DNA from: Paenibacillus sabuli
GTDB taxonomy: Bacteria > Bacillota > Bacilli > Paenibacillales > Paenibacillaceae
Direction: 5' to 3'
Assembly (NCBI RefSeq): GCF_014705605.1
Contig: NZ_JACXIZ010000034.1
Coordinates: 1 to 37,366, forward strand
DNA length: 37,366 nucleotides
The notes under the pieces: model-generated
What the model saw: the letters and a program-made list of their open reading frames with translations, nothing else
Database searches by the model: none
Told to the model about the DNA's origin: nothing
Shown here: piece after piece, positions 15,571 through 23,180 of the stretch
Numbering within the stretch: the first letter of the stretch is position 1
Layout: each line of letters opens with the position of its first letter
Made by a program: the position numbers and the translations under genes

Positions 15571-15812
15571 CCGGCCTCGCTGATGGAGTCCCGTTAGCCG
15601 GCCTCCGCGAGCCTGGGGATGGCGCGGCCTGTTAGCAGGGTCCCCGCCGGACTGGCGCAGCTTGCGCCTGGGTTGCGGATCGGCCCCAATCGCGGCAATG
15701 GCCGTGTCATCGCGAACTCCCGCAGCTTGCGAAGGGGTTGCGGACCGGTGGTGGGCAACGGACAGTCTCTTCTTCAGTGTCGGCGATTAGCGGCTGTTGT
15801 GCGGATCGGCGA
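15571..15812. repeat. Intergenic region with short direct repeats
   Basis: The stretch after the YwaF-type gene has no gene. AGCCGGCCTC appears twice at its start, and CGCAGCTTGCG...GGTTGCGGAYCGG appears at 15656 and 15721 (65 bp apart), with a partial third GCGGATCGG near 15801. No clear terminator with a T-run is seen. Confidence 0.5.
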
Positions 15813-15841
15813 TTGACACGGCATCGCTTTCATGCGAAAAT
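15813..15841 (+). promoter_or_regulatory. Promoter of the lacI operon
   Basis: A perfect -35 TTGACA (15813-15818) is followed after 17 bases by GAAAAT (15836-15841), a 4-of-6 match to the -10. The first operator palindrome overlaps its end. The start of transcription would fall about 145 bases before the lacI ATG. Confidence 0.6.
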
Positions 15842-15855
15842 GAACGCGTGTACAT
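15840..15855. promoter_or_regulatory. Operator-like palindrome O1 overlapping the lacI -10
   Basis: ATGAACGCGTGTACAT, one mismatch from the perfect-arm site O2 (ATGTAC-GCGT-GTACAT). It covers the -10 end and the likely start of transcription, where a LacI-type repressor would block initiation. Confidence 0.65.
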
Positions 15856-15965
15856 CATGGGATTGCCGCACGGCATTCCAAAGCGGAAGCAACGTGACAG
15901 GGGCCGCCATACAACAAGACGAAGTTCCATGATATGGGCACCATAGAAGTGGACGTAGCTCCATA

Positions 15966-15981
15966 ATGTACGCGTGTACAT
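15966..15981. promoter_or_regulatory. Operator-like palindrome O2 just upstream of lacI
   Basis: ATGTACGCGTGTACAT has perfect 6-bp arms (ATGTAC/GTACAT) around GCGT. It ends 15 bases before the lacI ATG. Its centre is 126 bp from that of O1, which is twelve turns at 10.5 bp per turn, so both sites face the same side of the helix. Confidence 0.65.
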
Positions 15982-15996
15982 GAGAAGCAATTCGAC

Positions 15997-17064
15997 ATGC
16001 AGGAGGAAGGACTTATTCTTAGAAAAGAAGTGGCGAAGCTGGCGGGGGTGTCGGAGGCGACGGTATCGCGCGTCATGAACGGCGCCCGGCCGGTGCGCGA
16101 GGCGACCAGGCGCAAGGTGCTGGAGGCGGCGGAGCGGCTCGGCTACGTGCCGAGTGCGCTGGCGCAGCAATTCGCGCGCAAGCGCAGCGGCAACATCGGC
16201 GTCATCGTGCCCTATGTGCCCAAGGTGCGGCTGTTCTCGACGTACTACTTCTCCGAGATCCTCAGCGGCATCGGCGAGGCGGCGCAGCAGCGAGGCTACG
16301 ATATGCTGCTGATGTTCCGCTCGCCATACGAGGCGCGCGATTACGAGCGGCTGTACCGCACGCGCAAGGTCGACGCCTGCGTCATGCTCGGCTCGCAGGA
16401 CACGCCCGGGGAGCTGGAGGCGCTCGCGCGACTGGCGGAGGCGGACCATCCGTTCGTGCTCGTCAATCAGCGTTTCGACGGCGCGCCGTTCGGCACGGTC
16501 GAGGCCGACCACGAGCAGGGCGGGTACGAGGCGACGCGCCATCTGCTCGGCCGGGGCTGCCGGCGCATCGCGCTGCTCAACGGGCCGCTCGTCTACTCCA
16601 ACAGCGCCGACCGGCTGACGGGCTACCGGCGCGCGCTGGCGGAGGCGGGACTGCCGGCGGATCCGGGGCTCTGCTACGCTGGCAATTACAGCCGTACGAG
16701 CGGGGCCGCCGCCGCACCGGCGCTGGCGGAGGCGATCGCTCAGGGCCGGGTGGACGGCGTCTTCGCGGCCAACGATCGCATGGCGATCGGCCTGCTGCAG
16801 GGGCTGCGCGAGCGCGGGCTGCTGCCGGGCGCGGATGTGGCGCTGATCGGCTACGACGATTCGGAGGCGGCGCGCCTGACGGAGCCGCAGCTGTCGTCGG
16901 TCGCGGTGCCGTTCCACGCGCTGGGCGTGCGCGCGGCGCAGCGGCTGCTCGGTAGGACCGCGGACGGCTCTCCGGCTGACGACGCGTCGCCGGTCCTCGT
17001 GGAGAAGCTGCCGGTGCAACTCGTCGCCCGCGCCTCTTCGCTCACTTACACCCCGTCGGTCTGA
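15997..17064 (+). CDS. LacI family transcriptional regulator
   Basis: A 355-residue repressor. The LacI helix-turn-helix and hinge are at residues 9-60 (LRKEVAKLAGVSEATVSRVMNG, then RRKVLEAAERLGYVPSALAQQFA), followed by a periplasmic-binding-protein-like effector domain (GNIGVIVPYVP, VFAANDRMAIGLLQ, IGYDDSEAA). It heads an operon with two Gfo/Idh oxidoreductases and a ThuA-like protein, so its effector is probably a sugar or keto-sugar. Two matching palindromes in its leader suggest autoregulation. The start is uncertain: the ATG at 15997 has a poor ribosome site, while an excellent AGGAGGAAGG lies just inside the frame, about 8 bases before an ATT codon (Ile7), so a non-standard start is possible; either choice leaves the DNA-binding domain intact. 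Confidence 0.92.
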   Translation: MQEEGLILRKEVAKLAGVSEATVSRVMNGARPVREATRRKVLEAAERLGYVPSALAQQFARKRSGNIGVIVPYVPKVRLFSTYYFSEILSGIGEAAQQRGYDMLLMFRSPYEARDYERLYRTRKVDACVMLGSQDTPGELEALARLAEADHPFVLVNQRFDGAPFGTVEADHEQGGYEATRHLLGRGCRRIALLNGPLVYSNSADRLTGYRRALAEAGLPADPGLCYAGNYSRTSGAAAAPALAEAIAQGRVDGVFAANDRMAIGLLQGLRERGLLPGADVALIGYDDSEAARLTEPQLSSVAVPFHALGVRAAQRLLGRTADGSPADDASPVLVEKLPVQLVARASSLTYTPSV

Positions 17065-17111
17065 CAAGCGAAGCAATGTCATTACGAGGAAGCGAAAGGT
17101 GGAATCGGTTC

Positions 17112-18275
17112 ATGTCAAATGTTCGTGTCGGAATGGTCGGTTATAAATTCATGGGCAAGGCGCACAGCAACGCTTACCGGGCGCTGCCGATGTTCCTGCC
17201 GGACGTGCCGCGTCCGGAAATGAAAATCATCTGCGGGCGTGATCCGCAGGGCGTGGAGCAGGCGCGCGCCCAGTTCGGCTGGCAGCACGCGATGACGGAC
17301 TGGCGCGAGCTGGTGGCGTCGAGCGAGGTCGACCTGATCGACATCAACGCGCCGAGCGACGCGCACAAGGATATCGCGCTTGCGGCGGCTGCGGCGGGCA
17401 AGCATATATTCTGCGAGAAGCCGCTGGCGCTCACGCTGACCGACGCGCGGGAGATGCTGACAGCGGCGGAGCAAGCGGGCATCAAGCATATGGTCGGCTT
17501 CAACTACCGCTTCGCGCCGGCTGTGCAGTTGGCCAAGAAGCTGGTGGCCGATGGCCGGCTCGGACAGATCTATCATTACCGCGGCTGGTTCCTGCAGGAC
17601 TGGATCATCGACCCGGACTTCCCGCTCGTCTGGCGGCTGCAGAAGGAGATCGCGGGCTCGGGCTCGCACGGCGATCTCGGCGCGCATCAGATCGATCTGG
17701 CGCGCTACCTCGTCGGCGAGTTCGACGAGGTCATCGGGATGAGCGAGACGTTCGTCAAGGAACGCCCGATGCCGACGGAGATGACCGGCTTGAGCGCCAA
17801 GGGCAGCAAGGACGCGCCGCGCGGCCCGGTCACGGTCGACGACGCGACGCTGTTCATGACGCGCTTTGCGAACGGCGCGCTCGGGAGCTTCGAGGCGACG
17901 CGCTTCGCGGCGGGCCATCGCTGCACCAATGCCTTCGAGATCAACGGCAGCAAGGGCAGCGTGCGCTTTGACTTCGAGCGGCTCAACGAGCTGGAGGTAT
18001 ACTTCACGGATGATGCCGAGGATGTGCAGGGCTTCCGCCGCGTGCTGGCGACCGATCCGGCCCATGCGTACATGGACGCATGGTGGCCGCCGGGCCACAC
18101 GATCGGCTACGAGCATACGTTCACGCACGAGGTACACGAGCTGATGAAGGCGATCGCGGAGGATCGCCAGCCGTCGCCGAACTTCGTAGACGGGGTGAAG
18201 TGTCAAGAGGTGCTGGAGGCGGTAGACAAGTCGATCGCCGAGCGCCGTTGGGTCGAAATTACGGAGATGGGCTAA
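17112..18275 (+). CDS. Gfo/Idh/MocA family oxidoreductase (first in operon)
   Basis: A 387-residue NAD(P)-dependent sugar dehydrogenase. The N-terminal nucleotide-binding motif GYKFMGKAHSNAYR is characteristic of one Gfo/Idh subfamily, followed by DINAPSDAHKDIA and EKPLALT (the conserved EKP with its catalytic Lys). The C-terminal substrate domain contains GSHGDLGAHQIDLARYL, the G-x-x-x-D-x-x-x-H-x-x-D pattern of inositol and glucoside 3-dehydrogenases. The ATG at 17112 is preceded by AAAGGTGG; an upstream ATG at 17076 lacks a site. It lies 47 bases after lacI and 38 before the ThuA-like gene. I infer oxidation or reduction of a sugar or glycoside at a ring hydroxyl; the substrate cannot be named. 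Confidence 0.9.
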   Translation: MSNVRVGMVGYKFMGKAHSNAYRALPMFLPDVPRPEMKIICGRDPQGVEQARAQFGWQHAMTDWRELVASSEVDLIDINAPSDAHKDIALAAAAAGKHIFCEKPLALTLTDAREMLTAAEQAGIKHMVGFNYRFAPAVQLAKKLVADGRLGQIYHYRGWFLQDWIIDPDFPLVWRLQKEIAGSGSHGDLGAHQIDLARYLVGEFDEVIGMSETFVKERPMPTEMTGLSAKGSKDAPRGPVTVDDATLFMTRFANGALGSFEATRFAAGHRCTNAFEINGSKGSVRFDFERLNELEVYFTDDAEDVQGFRRVLATDPAHAYMDAWWPPGHTIGYEHTFTHEVHELMKAIAEDRQPSPNFVDGVKCQEVLEAVDKSIAERRWVEITEMG

Positions 18276-18313
18276 GCGGGAGCATCACAAGCAACGAAAG
18301 GCGGGATTGCGAA

Positions 18314-19039
18314 ATGAAAAAAGCATTGATCGTATGGGGCGGCTGGCTCGGCCACGAGCCGGAGCAGGTATCGGCCATATTCCGGGAGCAGTTGGAGGCA
18401 GAGGGCTTTGAGGTCGAGGTGTCGGATACGCTGGACGCCTTCGCCGATGCAGAGAAGCTCAAATCGCTGGACCTGATCATTCCGAACTGGACGATGGGCC
18501 GCATCGAACAGCAGCTCGTGAGCAACGTCTCGGCTGCGGTGCAAGCCGGCACCGGGCTGGCGGGCTGCCACGGCGGGATGTGCGACGCCTTCCGCGAGAA
18601 TGTCGACTGGCAGTTCATGACGGGCGGCAACTGGGTGGCGCATCCGGGCGGCAACCAGGTGGAATATACGGTGAATATCAAGCGCGGCTCGAGCCCGCTG
18701 GTCGAGGGCATGCCCGACTTCGAGGTCGTCTCCGAGCAATATTACCTGCATATCGATCCGGCCAACGAGGTGCTGGCGACGACGCGCTTCCCGACGACCC
18801 CGGGGCCGCACGACGCCAACGGGCCGGTCGACATCCCGGTCGCCTGGACCAAGCGCTGGGGGCTGGGCCGCGTCTACTACAATTCGCTCGGTCACATCGC
18901 GAGCGTCGCGGCGACGCCGGAGATGAAGGAAATGATGCGCCGCGGCTTCCTGTGGTGCGCCGAGGGCAAGGCCGTGGCGGAAGGCACGGGCGCAAAGGCC
19001 GGCGCCGCCTATACCGGGATGGAGGACAACCAGCTCTAA
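18314..19039 (+). CDS. ThuA-like domain protein
   Basis: A 241-residue cytoplasmic protein of the ThuA family (class I glutamine-amidotransferase-like fold). Landmarks are the opening KKALIVWGGWLGHEPEQ, GTGLAGCHGGMCDAF in the middle, GGNWVAHPGG, and VAWTKRWGLGRVYYNSLGH, typical of ThuA-like proteins (trehalose utilisation). In rhizobia ThuA acts with the Gfo/Idh protein ThuB in oxidation of disaccharides to 3-keto sugars; the biochemical role of ThuA itself is poorly defined. GAAAGGCGGG lies about 9 bases before the ATG at 18314. Sitting between two Gfo/Idh genes it probably serves a keto-sugar step. No signal peptide is present. Confidence 0.85.
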   Translation: MKKALIVWGGWLGHEPEQVSAIFREQLEAEGFEVEVSDTLDAFADAEKLKSLDLIIPNWTMGRIEQQLVSNVSAAVQAGTGLAGCHGGMCDAFRENVDWQFMTGGNWVAHPGGNQVEYTVNIKRGSSPLVEGMPDFEVVSEQYYLHIDPANEVLATTRFPTTPGPHDANGPVDIPVAWTKRWGLGRVYYNSLGHIASVAATPEMKEMMRRGFLWCAEGKAVAEGTGAKAGAAYTGMEDNQL

Positions 19040-19088
19040 ATGGAGAGCGGCATGAATTGAAGCAAGCCATGAAAGGAAGAGGGAACGT

Positions 19089-20171
19089 ATGCGTACGATG
19101 AAAGTAGGCCTTATCGGCTGCGGAACGATCAGCAAAATTTATTTTACGAATCTGAAGTCCTATCCCGAGCTGGAGGTGGCGGCCTGCGCCGATCTGGACG
19201 TCGGGCGCGCCCGCGAGCGGGCGGAGGAGTTCGGCGTGCCAAAGGCGTACGGCGTCGATGAGCTGCTCGCCGATCCGGATATCGATATCGTCGTCAATCT
19301 GACGATCCCGCAGGCGCACGCCGCGGTCTGCATCGCGGCCCTGGAGGCGGGCAAGCATGTGTACGTCGAGAAGCCGCTGGCGGTGACGCGCGAGGAAGGG
19401 CTGGCGATCCTGGCCAAGGCGAAGGAAAAGGGGCTGCGCGTTGCGGGGGCTCCGGAGACATTCCTCGGCGGCGGGATTCAGACCTGCCGCAAGCTGATCG
19501 ACGACGGCGCGATCGGCACGCCGGTGTCGGTGACCGGCTTCATGATTGGCGGCGGCCACGAGAGCTGGCATCCGGACCCGGCCTTCTATTATAAGGTTGG
19601 CGGCGGGCCGATGTTTGATATGGGGCCGTACTATCTGACCGCGTTCGTGAACCTGCTCGGTCCGATCCGTCGCGTCACCGGCTCGGCGGTCATCTCGTAT
19701 CCCGAGCGCACGATCACGAGCAAGCCGAAGGCGGGGGAGAAAATCAAGGTCGAGACGCCGACGCATATTGCGGGCGTGCTGGATTTTGCGAGCGGCGCGG
19801 TCGGCACGCTGATCACCAGCTTCGATGCGAAGGGCCGCACCTCGCTGCCGAATATCGAGATTCACGGTAGCGAAGGCACGATGCTCGTGCCCGATCCGAA
19901 TACGTTCGGCGGCGTCGTCAAGCTGCGCCGCGCCGGCGAGGAGGAGTGGCAGGAGATCCCGCTGACGCACGGCAATACGGGCAATAGCCGCGGCATCGGC
20001 GTCGCCGATCTGGCGCGCGCGGTAGCCTCGGGCGGGGCGCATCGCGCCAATGGCGAGCTGGCTTACCACGTGCTCGAAGCGATGCATGGCTTCCACGATG
20101 CCTCGCGCGACGGCAAGCACTACCTCATGCAGAGCACCTGCGAACGCCCGGAGCCGCTGCCGGCAGAATAG
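19089..20171 (+). CDS. Gfo/Idh/MocA family oxidoreductase (second in operon)
   Basis: A 360-residue NAD(P)-dependent oxidoreductase, only distantly like the first one in the operon. The Rossmann motif [13 protein letters not shown] (GxGxxS variant) is at residues 6-18, EKPLAVT follows near 96-102, and [21 protein letters not shown] gives the conserved G-x-x-x-D-x-G-x-Y region; a Tyr-Tyr replaces the usual His, as in several keto-sugar-reducing members. GGAAGAGGGA lies just upstream of the ATG at 19089. Two such enzymes plus a ThuA-like protein under one LacI regulator suggest oxidation and re-reduction of the same sugar at different positions (inference). Confidence 0.9.
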   Translation: MRTMKVGLIGCGTISKIYFTNLKSYPELEVAACADLDVGRARERAEEFGVPKAYGVDELLADPDIDIVVNLTIPQAHAAVCIAALEAGKHVYVEKPLAVTREEGLAILAKAKEKGLRVAGAPETFLGGGIQTCRKLIDDGAIGTPVSVTGFMIGGGHESWHPDPAFYYKVGGGPMFDMGPYYLTAFVNLLGPIRRVTGSAVISYPERTITSKPKAGEKIKVETPTHIAGVLDFASGAVGTLITSFDAKGRTSLPNIEIHGSEGTMLVPDPNTFGGVVKLRRAGEEEWQEIPLTHGNTGNSRGIGVADLARAVASGGAHRANGELAYHVLEAMHGFHDASRDGKHYLMQSTCERPEPLPAE

Positions 20172-20217
20172 GGCATCGGCGAGAGGCTGAGCACGGCCGG
20201 CTGCAAGGGTCGGAGGG

Positions 20218-20246
20218 GCCGTCTGTCATCTGCGCCGACAGACGGC
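20218..20246 (+). other. 10-bp-stem hairpin after the sugar operon
   Basis: GCCGTCTGTC and GACAGACGGC form a perfect stem around ATCTGCGCC, 47 bases after the oxidoreductase stop. No T-run follows, so it may stabilise the 3' end rather than terminate. Confidence 0.5.
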
Positions 20247-20346
20247 TGCAGCTTCGCCAGAGCGAAGGCGCTATACGAAAAATAGAGCGACACGCTATCA
20301 AGCGGCATGCATTGATAAAGCAGAAGGAATTGCATAACGAAAAAGT

Positions 20347-20393
20347 ATCCTGTTCGGGGCTAATCCAGCCTCGTGACAGGATTTTATTTTTTT
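20347..20393 (+). terminator. Rho-independent terminator
   Basis: ATCCTGT pairs with ACAGGAT, with an inner CGGGGCT against AGCCTCG stem around AATCC, followed by TTTATTTTTTT. This is the clearest intrinsic terminator in the window. It lies about 175 bases after the last oxidoreductase stop and before the arsenic operon. Confidence 0.8.
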
Positions 20394-20424
20394 AAGCTGA
20401 TCCGGTTGCTCGGGATGCTGCGAA

Positions 20425-20550
20425 AATAAGCGCATATAGTGAGGTTGCAGGGGCGAGTTGGGCGGAATGGTGGAAATAAGCGTAAAATACGAGGTTACAG
20501 GGGCGAAAGTGCTTGGGATGCGGAAATAAGCGCATATAGTGAGGTTACAT
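20425..20550 (+). repeat. Repeat family A, second locus: three 50-bp copies
   Basis: AATAAGCGCATATAGTGAGGTT and variants start at 20425, 20475 and 20525, again at exactly 50-bp steps. The 5' half matches the array at 6839-7188 (AATAAGCG, then GAGGYTRCA), while the second half of each unit is unrelated. So the core and the spacing are kept between the loci but not the filler. Confidence 0.85.
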
Positions 20551-20623
20551 AGTGCGAATTGTGTGCGCCAGCATGCCGCGCACCAAATGCTCGCACTATC
20601 TGCTGGCACTAGCTTTACAAAAC

Positions 20624-20658
20624 TTCATCATATAATTACTTGATTATATAATTATATA
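20624..20658 (+). promoter_or_regulatory. ars promoter with ArsR operator-like inverted repeats
   Basis: TTCATC (20624-20629) and a perfect TATAAT (20647-20652) are 17 bp apart. The spacer is almost entirely an inverted repeat, ATATAAT-TACTTG-ATTATAT (20630-20649), and a perfect 14-bp palindrome TATATAATTATATA (20645-20658) covers the -10. AT-rich dyads at the promoter are what ArsR-family repressors bind, so arsR probably controls itself, arsB and the arsC remnant. Confidence 0.65.
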
Positions 20659-20708
20659 GATCTACAATGCAAACAAGCAACACACTTTAATGGAAGGGAG
20701 CACTCGAT

Positions 20709-21104
20709 ATGCAGCAGATCAACCGGAGCGGCGCGACGGCATTGGTGCAGAGTATGAATCCGAGTATGGACCATGACGCTGCCGAAGCGTTCGACGAGAT
20801 GGCGGCGACGCTCAAGCTGCTCGGCGACCGCACGCGGTTGACGATGCTGGCGCTGATGCGGGAGGGCGAGCTGTGCGTGTGCGACATCGCGGATGCGCTG
20901 GAGACGTCCCAGCCCAATGCGAGCCAGCATCTGCGCAAGCTGAAGGCCGCTCGCCTCGTGCGGGAGGCGCGCAAGGGACAGTGGATCTATTATTCGCTGG
21001 CGCTGGAAGAAAAGCCGTATGTCGCCATGCTGTTGGAGCGGCTGCCCTCCCTCGCGGACCAGCTGCATTCGGCGGGCGGCGGGTGCTGCCCGGATGGAGG
21101 CTGA
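20709..21104 (+). CDS. arsR: ArsR family metalloregulator
   Basis: A 131-residue winged-helix repressor. The metal-binding motif ELCVCD (Cys56 and Cys58) sits at the start of the DNA-contact helix region, followed by the recognition helix in [18 protein letters not shown]. This is the classic As(III)/Sb(III)-sensing arrangement. A C-terminal Cys126-Cys127 pair (GGGCCPDGG) may add a third thiolate. Binding of arsenite would release it from the operator and induce the operon. GGAAGGGAG lies about 9 bases before the ATG. The stop is only 11 bases before the arsB start. Confidence 0.93.
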   Translation: MQQINRSGATALVQSMNPSMDHDAAEAFDEMAATLKLLGDRTRLTMLALMREGELCVCDIADALETSQPNASQHLRKLKAARLVREARKGQWIYYSLALEEKPYVAMLLERLPSLADQLHSAGGGCCPDGG

Positions 21105-21115
21105 CCCGGTCGGAT

Positions 21116-22420
21116 ATGGCAATTGCAGCAGGAATCATTTTTATCGTCACGCTTATTTTTGTCATCTGGCAGCCGCGGGGGCTGTCCATCGGCTGGTCGG
21201 CGAGCGCGGGCGCCTTGCTGGCGCTGTTGTGCGGCGTCGTCAGCTTCGCCGATGTCGGCACGGTCACGGGGATCGTCTGGAACGCGACGCTCGCCTTCGT
21301 CGCGATTATCCTGATCTCGCTCGTCCTGGATCAGATCGGCTTCTTCGAATGGGCGGCGCTGCATATGGCGCGGCTGGCGAAGGGCAGCGGCACGCTGATG
21401 TTCGTGCTCATCGTGCTGCTCGGCGCGGCGGTGTCCGCACTGTTCGCCAATGACGGGGCGGCGTTGATCATGACGCCAATTGTGTTGGCGATGGTGCGCA
21501 GCCTCGACTTTGAGCGCAGGATGATTCTGCCGTTCGTGATGGCGAGCGGCTTCATTGCGGACACGGCTTCGCTGCCGCTGGTGATCAGCAATCTGGTCAA
21601 CATCGTTTCGGCGGATTATTTCGATATCGGCTTCCTGGAGTACGCAGGCCGGATGATTGTCCCGACGCTATGTTCCATTGTCGCCAGCCTGGCGGTGCTG
21701 TATGTGTATTTCCGCAAGCATATTCCGGCACGCTATGCGCCTGGCGAATTGCGGGAGCCGTCCGAGGCGATCAAGGACCAGCGCTTGTTCAGACTATCCT
21801 GGATTATGCTGGCGGCCTTGCTGATCGCTTACTTCGCCAGCGAGCTGCTGGCACTGCCGATCTCGGCAATCGCGGGAGCAGGCGCGCTGATCCTGCTGCT
21901 AGCCGCGCGGCGCAGTCCGGCGGTGCAGACGCGGCAGCTCGTCAAGGAAGCGCCGTGGACGGTTGTCGTATTTTCGATCGGCATGTATGTGGTCGTCTAC
22001 GGCCTGCGCAACGCAGGGCTGACGGATACGCTGACCGGCCTCATCCGGCGCATTGCCGACGAGGGACTGCTTGCGGCGACGCTTGGCATGGGCTTCTTGG
22101 CGGCGCTCCTCTCCTCGGTCATGAACAATATGCCGACGGTGATGATCGACGCGATTGCCATCCGCGGCACGACCGCCTCGGGATTCGTCCGCGAGGCCTT
22201 GATTTACGCCAATGTGATCGGTTCGGACCTGGGTCCGAAGATTACGCCGATCGGCTCGCTCGCCACGCTGCTGTGGCTGCATGTGCTGTCGGGCAAGGGC
22301 GTGAAGATCGGCTGGGGTTATTATTTCAAGGTCGGGCTGTTGCTGACCGTGCCGACGTTGCTCATTACACTGACCGGATTGTATGCATGGCTCGCCGTGC
22401 TGCAGTTCATTGAGGGCTAG
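21116..22420 (+). CDS. arsB: Arsenite efflux permease ArsB
   Basis: A 434-residue integral membrane protein with about eleven or twelve hydrophobic segments, of the ArsB/NhaD-type ion transporter superfamily. Signature regions include [39 protein letters not shown], and the C-terminal [17 protein letters not shown] and [19 protein letters not shown], closely matching ArsB. It exports arsenite in exchange for protons and needs no ArsA, which is absent here. The ATG at 21116 fits the first membrane segment; a GGAGG is 15 bases upstream, somewhat far, so a GTG at 21083 is an alternative. It lies directly after arsR and before the truncated arsC. Confidence 0.93.
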   Translation: MAIAAGIIFIVTLIFVIWQPRGLSIGWSASAGALLALLCGVVSFADVGTVTGIVWNATLAFVAIILISLVLDQIGFFEWAALHMARLAKGSGTLMFVLIVLLGAAVSALFANDGAALIMTPIVLAMVRSLDFERRMILPFVMASGFIADTASLPLVISNLVNIVSADYFDIGFLEYAGRMIVPTLCSIVASLAVLYVYFRKHIPARYAPGELREPSEAIKDQRLFRLSWIMLAALLIAYFASELLALPISAIAGAGALILLLAARRSPAVQTRQLVKEAPWTVVVFSIGMYVVVYGLRNAGLTDTLTGLIRRIADEGLLAATLGMGFLAALLSSVMNNMPTVMIDAIAIRGTTASGFVREALIYANVIGSDLGPKITPIGSLATLLWLHVLSGKGVKIGWGYYFKVGLLLTVPTLLITLTGLYAWLAVLQFIEG

Positions 22421-22424
22421 CGGT

Positions 22425-22497
22425 CTGCAGCGGACCGTGCGAGTCGTTGTGTATTAACTAGCGCGCTGCAGCCGACCGTGCGGATCGTTGTGTTCGG
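22425..22497 (+). repeat. 41-bp direct repeat upstream of the arsC remnant
   Basis: CTGCAGCSGACCGTGCGRRTCGTTGTGT starts at 22425 and again at 22466, between the arsB stop and the truncated arsC. It occupies the position where the missing N-terminal third of arsC would be expected. Confidence 0.7.
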
Positions 22498-22511
22498 AGA
22501 GGAGAATACGA

Positions 22512-22769
22512 ATGGTCGAGATCAGCGGCCATAGCTCGGATGTCATCGCCCAGGCGACGTTGCAAGAAGCCGACTATATCATCACGCTCTGCGGCCGTGC
22601 GGACGAGCATTGCCCCGCCGCGCCCGGCGCCCGTGCGACGAGGCGGCACTGGGGCTTTGACGATCCGGCCCAGGCTGCCGGTACGGAAGAGGAGGTCATG
22701 GCGGCGTTCCGCCAGGTGCGCGACGCGATTCAAGCGCGAATCGGGCAGTTCCTGTCTAGCGGCCAATAA
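22512..22769 (+). CDS. arsC: N-terminally truncated arsenate reductase (arsC remnant)
   Basis: An 85-residue frame matching the C-terminal part of thioredoxin-coupled arsenate reductases (low-molecular-weight phosphatase fold). TLCGRADEHCP holds Cys27 and Cys34, equivalent to the shuttle cysteines 82 and 89 of the Bacillus and Staphylococcus enzyme, and HWGFDDPAQAAGTEEE matches the conserved region after them. The first 55 or so residues, including the P-loop C-x5-R with nucleophile Cys10, are absent, and the 91 bases upstream cannot encode them. It therefore should not reduce arsenate. Yet the ATG at 22512 has a strong GGAGAGGAG ribosome site 9 bases upstream and the frame is intact, so a short product may be made. 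A pseudogene is the default reading. Confidence 0.85.
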   Translation: MVEISGHSSDVIAQATLQEADYIITLCGRADEHCPAAPGARATRRHWGFDDPAQAAGTEEEVMAAFRQVRDAIQARIGQFLSSGQ

Positions 22770-22782
22770 GCGACAATCCGCC

Positions 22783-22830
22783 AAGCGGCTTTTCTTTCCC
22801 GTACACCGGGGAGAAAGACCGCTTCATTTT
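22783..22830 (+). terminator. Terminator after the ars operon
   Basis: AAGCGG (22783-22788) and TCTTTC (22793-22798) pair with CCGCTT (22819-22824) and GAAAGA (22813-22818), with a 4-base bulge on the left arm, followed by CATTTTG. It starts 14 bases after the arsC stop and separates the ars operon from the purine promoter. Confidence 0.6.
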
Positions 22831-22916
22831 GTCGAATTTACGGCCTGCCGAACTTTAAAAAAATTTACGGACGACGAAATGGACCGACGTCAAGAAAACT
22901 GCCATAACATCTTCCG

Positions 22917-22960
22917 AAACACGAACTATAAGCGGTGAATATCATTTAATGTTCGTGTTT
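22917..22960. promoter_or_regulatory. Paired PurR boxes upstream of purE
   Basis: AAACACGAACTATA (22917-22930, plus strand) and AAACACGAACATTA (22960-22947, minus strand) are inverted copies with the GAAC core of the Gram-positive PurBox, separated by exactly 16 bp. In Bacillus subtilis two inverted PurBoxes about 16-17 bp apart upstream of the pur promoter bind PurR, which represses when PRPP is low. The boxes end 5 bases before the -35. A purR gene is not in this window. Confidence 0.85.
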
Positions 22961-22965
22961 TGCCG

Positions 22966-22994
22966 TTGACAAGCCTTGTTAGGCTTGATAAACT
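22966..22994 (+). promoter_or_regulatory. Promoter of the purine operon
   Basis: Perfect -35 TTGACA (22966-22971), 17-bp spacer, -10 TAAACT (22989-22994). The spacer start carries a small inverted repeat, AAGCCT-TGTT-AGGCTT (22971-22986). The transcript would begin near 23001 and have a leader of about 240 bases before purE. Confidence 0.8.
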
Positions 22995-23009
22995 TAAAGA
23001 GCTTGTAAA

Positions 23010-23180
23010 AGGCCGCTTGGCCTCGGAATTTGCATGATATTGTCGATTGTGAAGGGCCGGCGTCGCTGCTTGATTGATCCGCTCGCGAGCGGAGCGCGCC
23101 GGCCGTCTTCTTTTGCCTGCCGCAGCAGGAGACTCACCTGCAGGCGGGGATATATTGGGGTTGTCCCGACCGGGGCAGCC
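23010..23180 (+). promoter_or_regulatory. Structured purE leader without recognisable purine riboswitch
   Basis: Several stems can form: AGGCC-GCTT-GGCCT near 23010-23023; a large attenuator-like hairpin at 23055-23104; CCTGC-CGCA-GCAGG near 23116-23129, which competes with GCCTGC...GCAGGC (about 23115-23145); and GGTTGTCCC-GACC-GGGGCAGCC at 23159-23180. I do not find the conserved purine-riboswitch core (TTTCTACC and CCGTAAA-type loops). Confidence 0.5.
23055..23115 (+). terminator. Attenuator-like terminator in the purE leader
   Basis: GGCCGGCG-T-CGCT (23055-23067) pairs with AGCGCGCCGGCC (23093-23104), a 12-bp stem with a one-base bulge. The loop contains a perfect palindrome CCGCTCGCGAGCGG (23079-23092). 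GTCTTCTTTTG follows. It could end transcripts before purE unless an upstream alternative fold forms. Confidence 0.55.
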
